Source: an uncultured Oscillospiraceae bacterium (lineage in GTDB: Bacteria; Bacillota_A; Clostridia; Oscillospirales; Acutalibacteraceae). From it: DNA of 64,000 bases. A program made the position numbers and the translations under genes. The stretch covers positions 124,001 to 188,000 of the forward strand of contig CAJUNS010000001.1 of NCBI GenBank assembly GCA_910587995.1, written 5' to 3'. The notes beneath the pieces are model-generated. The model searched no databases. It was not told the origin of the DNA and was given only the letters and a program-made list of their open reading frames with translations. Of the stretch, positions 44,385-50,588 are shown piece after piece. Numbering within the stretch: position 1 is the first letter of the stretch; each line of letters starts with the position of its first letter.

Positions 44385-44703
44385 GAAAAAAGCCCCGGCG
44401 CTTCCATAAAGATGAAAGCATCCGGGGCGAAAATCCAAGGATTACCGCGGTACCACCCGAAATTCCGGACCAGCTTGCGCCAGCCCGCTCAAAGCCTCTG
44501 ACAAGGCCGGGCGGATAACGCCGCCACACGTCCCGCGCCTACTGACCAGCGGGGGCCCGGTAAAAACCGGCCAGCCGCGCCCTGTTCAGCGGGGAGACTT
44601 AGGGATCAGTATTCGCACCGCGCCGCCTGCCTGCTCACACCCACCGCAGGCTCTCTGAAAAGCCGCCGCGCCGCCTTCTTCCCGTCACAGTCTTTTGTTG
44701 TTT
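44385..44703 (-). promoter_or_regulatory. T-box leader, predicted leucine-specific (CUG)
   Basis: Minus strand: T-box core GGGTGGTACCGCGG (44458-44444 region) and terminator GCCCCGG...CCGGGGCTTTTTT (44428-44385). Stem I contains CAGAGAGCCTGCGGTGGGTG. The stem I base can pair GACT with AGTC and GGGA with TCCC. This leaves GAATACTGA as the 3' side of the specifier loop, so CTG (44609-44607), followed by the usual A, is the best specifier: leucine. Inferred by eye; not covariance-tested. Confidence 0.9.
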
Positions 44704-44709
44704 CTAGTT

Positions 44710-44738
44710 ATTATACTAGAAACATCGTGGTTTGTCAA
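44710..44738 (-). promoter_or_regulatory. Sigma-A promoter of the Leu T-box transcript
   Basis: Consensus TTGACA (44738-44733), 17-bp spacer, consensus TATAAT (44715-44710). R2 copy 3 begins 3 bp upstream of the -35. Confidence 0.92.
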
Positions 44739-44740
44739 GG

Positions 44741-44829
44741 GGGAGCGTCCAAACCACAAAGATAATCATCTGTGTTTCCCCGCCCTACGGGCGGGGAAAC
44801 ACGAAAAACTCTCCGAAACGGACACTCCC
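44741..44829 (+). mobile_element. MITE-like repeat R2 copy 3
   Basis: 89 bp with ends GGGAGCGTCC and GGACACTCCC, the CCACAAAGATAATCATCTGTG block and hairpin arms GTTTCCCCGCCC/GGGCGGGGAAAC. Unlike the other two copies, no 9-bp direct repeat flanks it (TTGTCAAGG on the left, CCGCAAAAT on the right), so one flank has probably been rearranged. Confidence 0.85.
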
Positions 44830-44888
44830 CCGCAAAATTCCCCCTTGACTCCGCCGCCAAAATGCGCTATAATAATGCTGCATCTTTT

Positions 44889-44964
44889 GCTGGATTAGCT
44901 CATTCGGTAGAGCGCATCACTCGTAATGATGAGGTGGCCGGTTCGATTCCGGCATCCAGCTCCA
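44889..44964 (+). tRNA. tRNA-Thr (CGT anticodon)
   Basis: 76 nt with encoded CCA. Acceptor GCTGGAT/ATCCAGC, D arm GCTC...GAGC, anticodon arm CATCA-CTCGTAA-TGATG with anticodon CGT (reads ACG, Thr), T arm GCCGG-TTCGATT-CCGGC. The 3' half is the attachment site of the adjacent prophage and stays functional because the phage restores the same sequence. Confidence 0.97.
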
Positions 44965-44968
44965 AAGA
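44920..44968 (+). other. attL of the prophage (49-bp core in tRNA-Thr)
   Basis: 49 bp from the anticodon loop (CTCGTAATGATGAGG) to just past CCA (CCAAAGA) recur identically at 56104-56152. The integrase gene begins 56 bp away. Confidence 0.95.
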
Positions 44969-44971
44969 TTT

Positions 44972-45010
44972 CCCTAGAGTCTCTAAGGCTCTGGGGATTT
45001 TCTTTTTTGT
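44972..45010 (+). terminator. Terminator after tRNA-Thr, phage-borne
   Basis: TCCCTAGAGTC-TCTAAGG-CTCTGGGGA-like hairpin followed by TTTTCTTTTTT. A second, differently sequenced terminator with the same outline (CCCTAGAAACC...GGTTTCTGGGG TTTTCTTTTT) lies beyond attR. Confidence 0.75.
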
Positions 45011-45023
45011 CCTGCCTTTGCCA

Positions 45024-46115
45024 TTATTCCTTGTTGACTACCTTTTGACTACTTTCTGAAAAATTCCCGGCTTCCTGACTACCGCCGGAAAGGAATTTTT
45101 CTAGCTGGATAATAGAAGCTCCTGCTTCCTCTTTTTCCATATGCGTGTAAACATTGGCGGTCATTTGGATGGTTGAGTGTCCCATCAAGTACTGTGCGGT
45201 TTTCAGATCGATCCCAGCCCGGTAGAGATTGGAACAATAACTATGTCTGAGTTGGTGGGCGTGTATGTTATAAGGTGCAGCCGCCTGGACCTTTTCCCAT
45301 AGGGTGCGATAAGCCATCTGTGAGAGTGGTTCACCGTTTTTCCGTGCGATAATGTACAGTCCCTTTCTAGGCGTATCTTTTAGGATATCCATCATAGCAG
45401 ACGGGATGGGCACAGTCCGATGGGACGCTTTTGACTTGAGCTCTTGCACCGGATCGGGCTGGTTGTTCTTGAGGAATGTGGAGGCTCGATTTACCGTCAG
45501 CTTATCGCCATTGATGTCTCCCCATTGCAGTCCAAGTGCTTCCTCTCGACGCAGGCCGCAGTAAAGGCATAGCCCGGCGAAGCATTTAGCCTGTGGGTCT
45601 GCAATGTTTTCCATGAGGCTTATTTGCTCTTCGCGGGAAAGGTGCTCTTTTTTCTTCGGCCTTGCATGAGGCGTAATCTTTATGCCGTCAGTGGGATCCC
45701 CGGTCATGAGACCGTTCTGGCGAGCCGTGGCGAAAATCTGGCGCATTGTGTTCAGCACCTTGCGCTGTAGGTCCTCCGAGTAGCCCGTGACGGCTTTCAT
45801 CACCTCCCGCACATGTACTTGGCGCACTTCTCTGAGCTGCATTTGGGCGAGATACGGCAAGATGTGAACATTGTAGGCGTTTCGATACCCGGACAAAGTA
45901 TTTTCCCGGAGCCCGGTCTTGTAAGTGGATATCCACGTCTTCGCCCACTCGTCCACCGTGGTGGTGTCCCCCACCACCAGGCCCTGCCGGTCCTGATCCC
46001 GGAGGGCGTCGGCGGCCTGGTTCACTTCGGCAATGGTGCGGCCATAGACCAGCTTCTGCCGGCCGTCGGAGAGGGTGACTTTCTTTTGATATCGTCCATC
46101 CTTTCTTTTTTTCAT
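45024..46115 (-). CDS. int: Phage integrase (tyrosine recombinase)
   Basis: A 363-residue site-specific recombinase. An N-terminal arm-binding domain (MKKRKDGRYQKKVTLSDGRQ) and a SAM-like core-binding domain are followed by the catalytic domain: Arg in LCLYCGLRREEALGLQW, Lys in ELKSKASHRTV, HAHQLRHSYCSN (HxxR), GHSTIQMTANVYTH with the tyrosine. It cuts at the tRNA-Thr att sites. It reads toward attL, 56 bp from it, the usual position. Its 3' end contains TTGACTAC repeats likely to be its own arm sites. Complete and probably functional. Confidence 0.96.
   Translation of the reverse strand: MKKRKDGRYQKKVTLSDGRQKLVYGRTIAEVNQAADALRDQDRQGLVVGDTTTVDEWAKTWISTYKTGLRENTLSGYRNAYNVHILPYLAQMQLREVRQVHVREVMKAVTGYSEDLQRKVLNTMRQIFATARQNGLMTGDPTDGIKITPHARPKKKEHLSREEQISLMENIADPQAKCFAGLCLYCGLRREEALGLQWGDINGDKLTVNRASTFLKNNQPDPVQELKSKASHRTVPIPSAMMDILKDTPRKGLYIIARKNGEPLSQMAYRTLWEKVQAAAPYNIHAHQLRHSYCSNLYRAGIDLKTAQYLMGHSTIQMTANVYTHMEKEEAGASIIQLEKFLSGGSQEAGNFSESSQKVVNKE
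45034..45083. promoter_or_regulatory. Candidate integrase arm-type sites, left
   Basis: TTGACTAC at 45034-45041 and 45045-45052 (11-bp period), and CTGACTACC at 45075-45083, inside the 3' end of int. The same pair with the same 11-bp period occurs near attR. Confidence 0.6.
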
Positions 46116-46160
46116 GAAAATAAAAACCGTCCTTTCTGCAAAAGGAAAATACGTTCCCTC

Positions 46161-46189
46161 TTGCTTTTAAGGGCGGGATGGGGTACAAT
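46161..46189 (+). promoter_or_regulatory. Promoter of small RNA element A
   Basis: TTGCTT (46161-46166), 17-bp spacer, TACAAT (46184-46189). Transcription would start at about 46197, at the first conserved bases of repeat A. Confidence 0.7.
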
Positions 46190-46196
46190 ATCGTTG

Positions 46197-46268
46197 TCGA
46201 GGCGATGTGTGCCCTACCCGGCCCATTGCTTGCCGCTCTCGGTATTGCAGTACCGGGGGCAGTTTATT
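46197..46268 (+). ncRNA. Abi-associated small RNA element A (upstream copy)
   Basis: About 70 nt starting GGCGATGTGTGCCCTACCCG, then GGCCCATTGCTTGCCG, ending in a hairpin (CTCTCGGTA-TTGCAG-TACCGGGGG) and TTTATTT. It has its own promoter. Element B just after the Abi gene matches it over about 60 nt with few changes. Annotated as ncRNA because it is bounded by promoter and terminator-like end and has no ORF. It may correspond to the abiF RNA class known to accompany Abi_2 genes; I could not test that. Confidence 0.65.
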
Positions 46269-46290
46269 TAGGCACAATATATTGTGCCTA
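46269..46290. promoter_or_regulatory. Perfect 22-bp palindrome
   Basis: TAGGCACAATA joined directly to its reverse complement. No U-tract follows, so it is more likely a protein-binding dyad or RNA-processing stem than a terminator. It lies between element A and the promoter for the Abi leader RNA. Confidence 0.7.
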
Positions 46291-46346
46291 TAAGAGCTGT
46301 CAACACAATTCCCAAAAAAGTTTTCGGAAAATTTTTGCCGATTTTG

Positions 46347-46441
46347 TTTACTTTCATAACCAAAGTGAGTATAATGAAAGTAATGAGACCCCCCGCACCT
46401 CTCCACGTTATGTGTGATGTGTCCCAGTGGGGGATTTTTTT
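46347..46441 (+). ncRNA. Short promoter-terminator cassette C in front of abi
   Basis: Promoter TTTACT (46347-46352), 17-bp spacer, TATAAT (46370-46375). Transcript from about 46382: ACCCCCCGCAC ... GTGTGATGTGTCCCAGTGGGGG followed by TTTTTTT (46434-46441). This is either a roughly 60-nt RNA or an attenuator that controls read-through into the Abi gene, which starts 18 bp later. The GATGTGTCCC core resembles GATGTGTGCCC of elements A and B. Confidence 0.65.
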
Positions 46442-46458
46442 GTGGAAGTTGAGATTTT

Positions 46459-47316
46459 ATGGAGATAAAACCGCCGGTCGATTACTGCCAACAGTTGGAA
46501 AAAATTGCAAAGCGTGGATGTATCATTGACAATGAGCAAGAAGCGCTGGAATTTTTGAAGAGAGTCAACTATTACAGGCTGACTGCGTATTTCTTGCCGT
46601 TCAAAACTGAGGACGATAAGTACATAAGCGGCACCCATTTTTCTCAGGTAGTGGGGATATATCAATTTGACCACGATATTAGAAGGCTTCTTTTCCCAGT
46701 CATTGAGGAAATCGAATTAGCTCTGCGCGCTCAAATTGCCTATTATCATGGGCACAGATACGGGGCATTGGGGTATTTGGATGGGGCAAACTTTTCAAAA
46801 AGACATAATCACGAAAATTTCCTGGAACATATTGAGAAAGAAAAGGAACACAACAGGCAACAGCCCTTTGTACAGCACCACAACGAAAAGTATTCCGGGC
46901 AGTTTCCAATCTGGGTCATTATTGAGCTTTTCAGTATGGGAGAGCTCTCCCTTTTTTACGCCGATATGAAGAGGGCAGACCAAAAATGTATTGCTAAATT
47001 GTTTTCTGCACCCTCTGATACGCATATGAGAAGTTGGCTGAAAAGCTTAACAATATTGAGAAATTTCTGCGCCCACTATTCCAGGCTATACGACGCGAAT
47101 CTCCCCGGCGTTCCCAGAACGCCTAAAGACGTTGATATACAATTGGGTAACAAACTTTTTGATTATATAGTAGTGTTAAAGCTATTATATTGTGACAATA
47201 TCAGTTGGGGAAATTCGTTTGTCCCCAGATTATGTGCAGTAATAGAAAAATACGGAGAGTTCATAGAACTGGAACGTATAGGGTTCCCGCCTGATTGGGG
47301 AAAAATTATTGCTTAG
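46459..47316 (+). CDS. Abi_2/AbiF-family abortive infection protein (HEPN RNase)
   Basis: 285 residues. N-terminal LEKIAKRGCIIDNEQEALEF and FLKRVNYYRLTAYFLPF, with central FDHDIRRLLFPVIEEIELAL, are diagnostic of Abi_2 (AbiD/AbiF-like) proteins. RNFCAH at 201-206 is the RxxxxH motif of HEPN ribonucleases, so it should be an RNA-cleaving toxin used in phage defence. Related AbiF proteins have been linked to an RNA antitoxin. It is bracketed by elements A/C and B. Clearly AT-richer than the chromosome. The ribosome site is weak (GTGGAAGTTGAGATTTT), consistent with low expression. Confidence 0.92.
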   Translation: MEIKPPVDYCQQLEKIAKRGCIIDNEQEALEFLKRVNYYRLTAYFLPFKTEDDKYISGTHFSQVVGIYQFDHDIRRLLFPVIEEIELALRAQIAYYHGHRYGALGYLDGANFSKRHNHENFLEHIEKEKEHNRQQPFVQHHNEKYSGQFPIWVIIELFSMGELSLFYADMKRADQKCIAKLFSAPSDTHMRSWLKSLTILRNFCAHYSRLYDANLPGVPRTPKDVDIQLGNKLFDYIVVLKLLYCDNISWGNSFVPRLCAVIEKYGEFIELERIGFPPDWGKIIA

Positions 47317-47387
47317 GCGATGTGTGCCCTATCCGGCCCATTGTCTGCCGCTTTTGGTGTTCCAGCACCGAAAGTGGCTTTTTTTGT
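47316..47387 (+). ncRNA. Abi-associated small RNA element B (downstream copy) with terminator
   Basis: Starts on the last base of the Abi stop codon: GGCGATGTGTGCCCTATCCG, GGCCCATTGTCTGCCG. It ends in a 13-bp stem (GCCGCTTTTGGTG/CACCGAAAGTGGC) and T7. It doubles as the abi terminator. A direct repeat of element A, 1.1 kb apart in the same orientation. Confidence 0.65.
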
Positions 47388-47389
47388 CC

Positions 47390-48070
47390 TTACACAACGG
47401 ACTCTATAAATGAATCCAATGCAAAATCCAGCAAGGCTAAGTACGGTGTGACCTTAATCCCCTGTTGCTCACGTTTCTTTTTCGAGAGAAGTTGGATCTG
47501 CTCCAATGACCGCCCCTGCCGATATTGATCTATTTCATAGCTTAATTGATTAATTCGCACTTCGATAACTGCAGGGGTTACTCGATAAAATTGGGCTAAA
47601 TCATCGACAGTTTGAAACGAAGTGCAGGGAAAGCTTTGGGCGATAAGTGGTAGAAAGCGGGGTATAAAGTCCTGGTATGGCATAAGAAACTGCGCGGCGC
47701 CCTCATTCGCTTGCCATTCTATATAGGCGTCTTGACGGATGGTAGATCCGGTTTTATCAGAACAAATCCTCTGGCAATATTCAATATCGTGAAAAAAATA
47801 GTGAATAAGTTCGTGCATACAGTCAAAGTTTTGCATTTCTGGACTTCGTTTAGTGTTAAGCGCTATAGAGGTTGTATAGTTACCTTTGTAAAGAATCCCA
47901 CAAATATCAGAATTTAGAAAAGAAATCTTCTCTATTGTGAGATTTTTTATGCAGCGCATTGCTAATTTTTCTGAATCAACAGGGGAAAAGTTGGATGAAT
48001 CGCAAATGCCCTTTCTCAAAGCATCTACATATCTATAAAGTGTAGCCTTATTCCAGTACCGTGTATCCAT
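47390..48070 (-). CDS. ImmA/IrrE family metallopeptidase
   Basis: 226 residues with HELIH at 86-90 (zinc-binding HExxH) in NFDCMHELIHYFFHDIEYCQ and a downstream EWQANEGAAQFLMP supplying the third ligand. ImmA-type proteases cleave the phage repressor after DNA damage to induce excision. Its start abuts the stop of the XRE repressor gene (47390-48070 then 48071), so the two form the ImmR-ImmA pair. No signal peptide. Confidence 0.92.
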   Translation of the reverse strand: MDTRYWNKATLYRYVDALRKGICDSSNFSPVDSEKLAMRCIKNLTIEKISFLNSDICGILYKGNYTTSIALNTKRSPEMQNFDCMHELIHYFFHDIEYCQRICSDKTGSTIRQDAYIEWQANEGAAQFLMPYQDFIPRFLPLIAQSFPCTSFQTVDDLAQFYRVTPAVIEVRINQLSYEIDQYRQGRSLEQIQLLSKKKREQQGIKVTPYLALLDFALDSFIESVV

Positions 48071-48427
48071 TTACTGCTGGTCACGCCTCCTCGCCCTTTC
48101 TATGAATTCAAGCGCCATTTCTATATCCTCTGGTGAATATCCCTTTTCCTTTGCCTCTTTCATCACTCTAAAATAGGCAGGGCTAATCTGCTGTACTTCA
48201 TTTGCGTCCTCTGGTAGAAAATCTTTTTCCGGCCATCCCATAAGATATGCTGGAGTAACCTCTAAAACCTTTGAGAGTTTAGCAATTTTATCTCGGCGTA
48301 TATTTTCAATGTCACCATTTTCCCATCGTGAAACGGTGGCGCCGCTAACTCCTACTGCTCTTCCAACCTCATCAAGGGTAAGCCCCAAATCCTTTCTTCG
48401 AGTTCGTAATATATCTCGGAATTCCAC
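48071..48427 (-). CDS. XRE-family repressor (ImmR/cI-like)
   Basis: 118 residues, N-terminal helix-turn-helix (VEFRDILRTRRKDLGLTLDE; VGVSGATVSRWENG), then a short C-terminal linker (AYLMGWPEKDFLPEDANEVQ) probably cut by ImmA. The start is GTG 48427, chosen because AAGGAGGTGAGCAAA precedes it. It should repress the divergent cro-like gene through the AAACGCA sites between them. Confidence 0.9.
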   Translation of the reverse strand: MEFRDILRTRRKDLGLTLDEVGRAVGVSGATVSRWENGDIENIRRDKIAKLSKVLEVTPAYLMGWPEKDFLPEDANEVQQISPAYFRVMKEAKEKGYSPEDIEMALEFIERARRRDQQ

Positions 48428-48483
48428 TTTGCTCACCTCCTTATTCTGAATTATATCGCAGCTCTTGCAAAAATGCAATACCA

Positions 48484-48563
48484 AAACGCAGAAATTCTTT
48501 AAAATTTTGCGTTTAGGTATTGACTTCCCGCAGATAGGCAGTTATAATGTTTACGTAAACGCA
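48484..48563. promoter_or_regulatory. Divergent operator/promoter region of the main lysogeny switch
   Basis: Plus promoter TTGACT (48520-48525), 17 bp, TATAAT (48543-48548). The heptamer AAACGCA (or TGCGTTT) appears at about 48483, 48508 and 48556, with TTTACGTAAACGCAA just after the -10. A further ACGTAAACGCAA stands at 48786-48797 after the cro-like gene. These are the likely repressor operators. Confidence 0.75.
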
Positions 48564-48582
48564 AGAAACGGAGGTGGATAAC

Positions 48583-48792
48583 TTGTTCAACGAGCGACGT
48601 TTTAAGGCTCAAGTGGTGCTGGCTGGCATGACAATGCGGCAAGTTGCAGCCGAATTGGGTATTGATGAAGCTACCTTATACCGCAAAATGAGTGGAAAAA
48701 GCGATTTTTACCGCAAAGAAATACAGCAGCTTTGTGATCTACTTAAAATAGAAGACCCCACTGCTGTTTTTTTTGCAGAAGAACTTACGTAA
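48583..48792 (+). CDS. Small phage helix-turn-helix protein (Cro-like)
   Basis: 69 residues, FNERRFKAQVVLAGMTMRQV, ELGIDEATLYRKMSG (recognition helix) and KEIQQLCDLLKIEDPTAVFF. It is a minimal DNA-binding domain opposite the repressor, so Cro-like. TTG 48583 is taken as start because GGAGG is 8 nt upstream; a GTG three codons earlier would overlap the ribosome site. Operator half-sites flank the gene on both sides. Confidence 0.8.
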   Translation: MFNERRFKAQVVLAGMTMRQVAAELGIDEATLYRKMSGKSDFYRKEIQQLCDLLKIEDPTAVFFAEELT

Positions 48793-48818
48793 ACGCAAAC
48801 CAGAAAGGAGTAACCAAA

Positions 48819-49376
48819 ATGACAGTCAAGAACACCCACGGCCGGTGGGCTATCGACAGCCGCGAAGTAGCGGAGATGGTGGAAAAGCGGCACAAACACC
48901 TGCTTCGCGATATTGCTGGCTACATCAAAATCATGGAAGAAGCCAATGAGCCCAAATTTGGACCCAGTGATTTCTTCATCCCGAGTGCCTATAAGGACAG
49001 CACGGGGAGAGAACTTCCCTGTTACCTCATCACCAAAAAGGGCTGCGATATGATTGCCAACAAGCTCACCGGCGAGAAAGGTATTCTCTTTACTGCCGCC
49101 TATGTGACAGCTTTTGAGGGAATGCAGGAGGCCCTTTCCACAGGCCGCCCACCAGAGGTTTCGCCCGCAGCGCTGGCCAAACTGATTGCCGCTAACTCTA
49201 GGGCACTTTACAATGCGGGGGCAACGCCGCTTGAGGTCACAGAGATGATTTGTGACACATATACCACCTGGAACGTTCCTGTTCCCCGTGTTTTGCGGAA
49301 TAGAGTTTATGCTCAAATGACTTTTGAAGATTTACCAGTTTTACAGCCGCCAGTGCAGGCAAGAACACCCCAGTAA
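48819..49376 (+). CDS. Rha-family phage regulatory protein
   Basis: 185 residues: WAIDSREVAEMVEKRHKHLL, RDIAGYIKIMEEA, FIPSAYKDSTGRELPCYLIT and KKGCDMIANKLTGEKGILFT are the Rha (pRha) domain of antirepressor-like phage proteins. Rha proteins interfere with phage growth or regulation in hosts lacking integration factors; the precise role is unclear. The C-terminal part differs. AGAAAGGAGTAACCAAA precedes the ATG. First gene after the cro-like gene, with an operator-like site between them. Confidence 0.9.
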   Translation: MTVKNTHGRWAIDSREVAEMVEKRHKHLLRDIAGYIKIMEEANEPKFGPSDFFIPSAYKDSTGRELPCYLITKKGCDMIANKLTGEKGILFTAAYVTAFEGMQEALSTGRPPEVSPAALAKLIAANSRALYNAGATPLEVTEMICDTYTTWNVPVPRVLRNRVYAQMTFEDLPVLQPPVQARTPQ

Positions 49377-49423
49377 GCGCGGCAGCTTCTTCCAGCGCTA
49401 CCCTTTTCTAGGTTAGAAAGTAG

Positions 49424-49579
49424 GTGATAAAGATAGACGAACTAGAGAAAATACCCACCTGCGCGTTAGTTTCGGAATTAAAAACACGGGAAGGCGTTGA
49501 GCTAACTATAGCGGAACCGTATCAGGACGTGCATATTACTGTGAACGGGCCCGCAGTGGTGCTGACGATTATTGATTAG
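49424..49579 (+). CDS. Small phage protein, BC1881-like
   Basis: A 51-codon frame with a GTG start: IKIDELEKIPTCALVSELKT, REGVELTIAEPYQD, VTVNGPAVVLTIID. The layout selek-T-REGV-epy-GPA-vlvi-D is that of small phage proteins of the BC1881 type, of unknown function. The start context TTAGAAAGTAGGTG is weak, but the family fit and the convergent neighbour support it. Confidence 0.7.
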   Translation: MIKIDELEKIPTCALVSELKTREGVELTIAEPYQDVHITVNGPAVVLTIID

Positions 49580-49788
49580 CCAAGACGTCTGTAGGGAAAT
49601 GAGTGTTTGATATATGCTTTATGGTATTGCCCTTTTGAGCCTGCGGCCATCAAGCCCCTATAAACACTCTCAGGAACATTGTCATACGCATACGTACCGC
49701 TTTTATGGAATGTGATGAACAACGTTTTACTTTTTTCATCATATCCGACAGCGGAAAGATTACTGGAACTAACCGGAATCATGTTCAT
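49576..49788 (-). CDS. KTSC-domain protein
   Basis: 70 residues, MNMIPVSSSNLSAVGYDEKS, LFITFHKSGTYAYDNVPESV and the KAYIKHSFPYRRL end. This is the KTSC fold (named for Lys-Thr-Ser-Cys; the equivalent positions here are degenerate), common in phages and linked to lysyl-tRNA synthetase/RNA binding by homology only. GGAGGTGAGTAA precedes ATG 49788. It converges with and slightly overlaps the BC1881-like gene. Confidence 0.85.
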   Translation of the reverse strand: MNMIPVSSSNLSAVGYDEKSKTLFITFHKSGTYAYDNVPESVYRGLMAAGSKGQYHKAYIKHSFPYRRLG

Positions 49789-49792
49789 TTAC

Positions 49793-50008
49793 TCACCTCC
49801 TCTCCTTCACCTCGCTTCTCCCCACCAAATAGTCCAGACTCACGTCAAAGAAGTCAGCCAGGGCGAGGAGGGAATCAAATCCAGGCTTAGTCTTGCCGTA
49901 TTCCCATTCTTGGTAGTTTCGTTCCGCCACTCCAATCCCAGCAGCAACTTGCTTTTGTGTCCGTTTAGCATCTTTTCTTACTTTTTTTAATTGTTCCTTG
50001 AAATCCAC
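49793..50008 (-). CDS. XRE repressor of switch module 1
   Basis: 71 residues: DFKEQLKKVRKDAKRTQKQV, VGVAERNYQEWEYG helix-turn-helix (with the preceding GI), then FFDVSLDYLVGRSEVKERR. The GTG start at 50008 follows AAGGGGGAATTTTT. Divergent from the plus-strand XRE gene at 50102; the dyads between them fit an autorepressor. The paralogue at 50335-50553 has the same organisation. Confidence 0.88.
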   Translation of the reverse strand: MDFKEQLKKVRKDAKRTQKQVAAGIGVAERNYQEWEYGKTKPGFDSLLALADFFDVSLDYLVGRSEVKERR

Positions 50009-50020
50009 AAAAATTCCCCC

Positions 50021-50085
50021 TTGACACGATAGAATAATCGTGCTATTATTGGGACAAAACACGATAAAGTTATCGTGTTTTGTCC
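50021..50085. promoter_or_regulatory. Operator/promoter of switch module 1 with 34-bp palindrome
   Basis: Plus promoter TTGACA (50021-50026), 17 bp, TATTAT (50044-50049). Its spacer holds CACGAT-N6-ATCGTG. At 50052-50085 stands a perfect inverted repeat: GGACAAAACACGATAA, AG, then the exact complement. Both dyads share ACGAT, the probable repressor half-site. Confidence 0.8.
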
Positions 50086-50101
50086 AGAAAGCGAGCGGGT
50101 G

Positions 50102-50299
50102 ATGAGAAACGAGAATTTGATACAAGCACGCGCAAAAACCGGTCTAACGCAAGTGGAAGTTGCGAAAAAGGCCGGAATTCAAGAGCGAGCATATCAGAAC
50201 TACGAGGCGGGGCGTAAGCCCAAGTCGGATGTGGCAATCCGAATCGCAGACGTTTTGGGAGTGAAGTCTTACCAGGACTTCAAAAAGATTTTCAGTTAA
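50102..50299 (+). CDS. XRE regulator of switch module 1 (plus partner)
   Basis: 65 residues: MRNENLIQARAKTGLTQVEV, AGIQERAYQNYEAGRKPKSD, then IRIADVLGVKSYQDFKKIFS. Helix-turn-helix only, so Cro-like. The last 22 codons are identical at DNA level to the module 2 gene (50669-50866), while the first two thirds differ, including the recognition helix. AGCGAGCGGGTG precedes ATG 50102. Confidence 0.85.
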   Translation: MRNENLIQARAKTGLTQVEVAKKAGIQERAYQNYEAGRKPKSDVAIRIADVLGVKSYQDFKKIFS

Positions 50300-50405
50300 A
50301 GCATACCACGGCACCAACAAAAAGGCAAGGGGGACTAGTGGCGGGATGGGTCGTCTGACCTGCCTACAAGGTAATCTAGTGACACGTTGTAGAAGTCGGC
50401 CAGGG
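50233..50405 (+). repeat. 173-bp perfect direct repeat, copy 1
   Basis: Covers the end of the plus XRE gene of module 1, the intergenic GCATACCACGGCACCAACAA and the last codons of the minus XRE gene of module 2. Identical to 50800-50972 (567 bp away). Confidence 0.95.
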
Positions 50406-50553
50406 AGAGGAGGACAAGAGCGGATGGAACAGACTTGCCATATTCATATCGTTGGTATGCTTGTTCCGCGATGCCAATACCTTCCGCCACATCTTTTTGA
50501 GTATATCCCTTTTCAGCTCTAACTTTTTTGAACTGTGCGGCTAAATCGTACAT
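50335..50553 (-). CDS. XRE repressor of switch module 2
   Basis: 72 residues: MYDLAAQFKKVRAEKGYTQK, GIGIAEQAYQRYEYGKSV, LADFYNVSLDYLVGRSDDPS. Same layout as the module 1 repressor. ATG 50553 follows GGGGGGAATTTTCA. Divergent from 50669; the operators here are CACAACA-type, unlike module 1. Confidence 0.88.
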   Translation of the reverse strand: MYDLAAQFKKVRAEKGYTQKDVAEGIGIAEQAYQRYEYGKSVPSALVLLSLADFYNVSLDYLVGRSDDPSRH

Positions 50554-50588
50554 TGAAAATTCCCCCCTAAATTAATTTGCAAGAGGTA

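Noticed and set aside
46100..47400. CRISPR array or Cas13-type locus around the HEPN protein
   Set aside because: There are only two direct copies 1.1 kb apart with a gene between and no spacers; the protein is Abi_2 with one clear RxxxxH motif, not Cas13.
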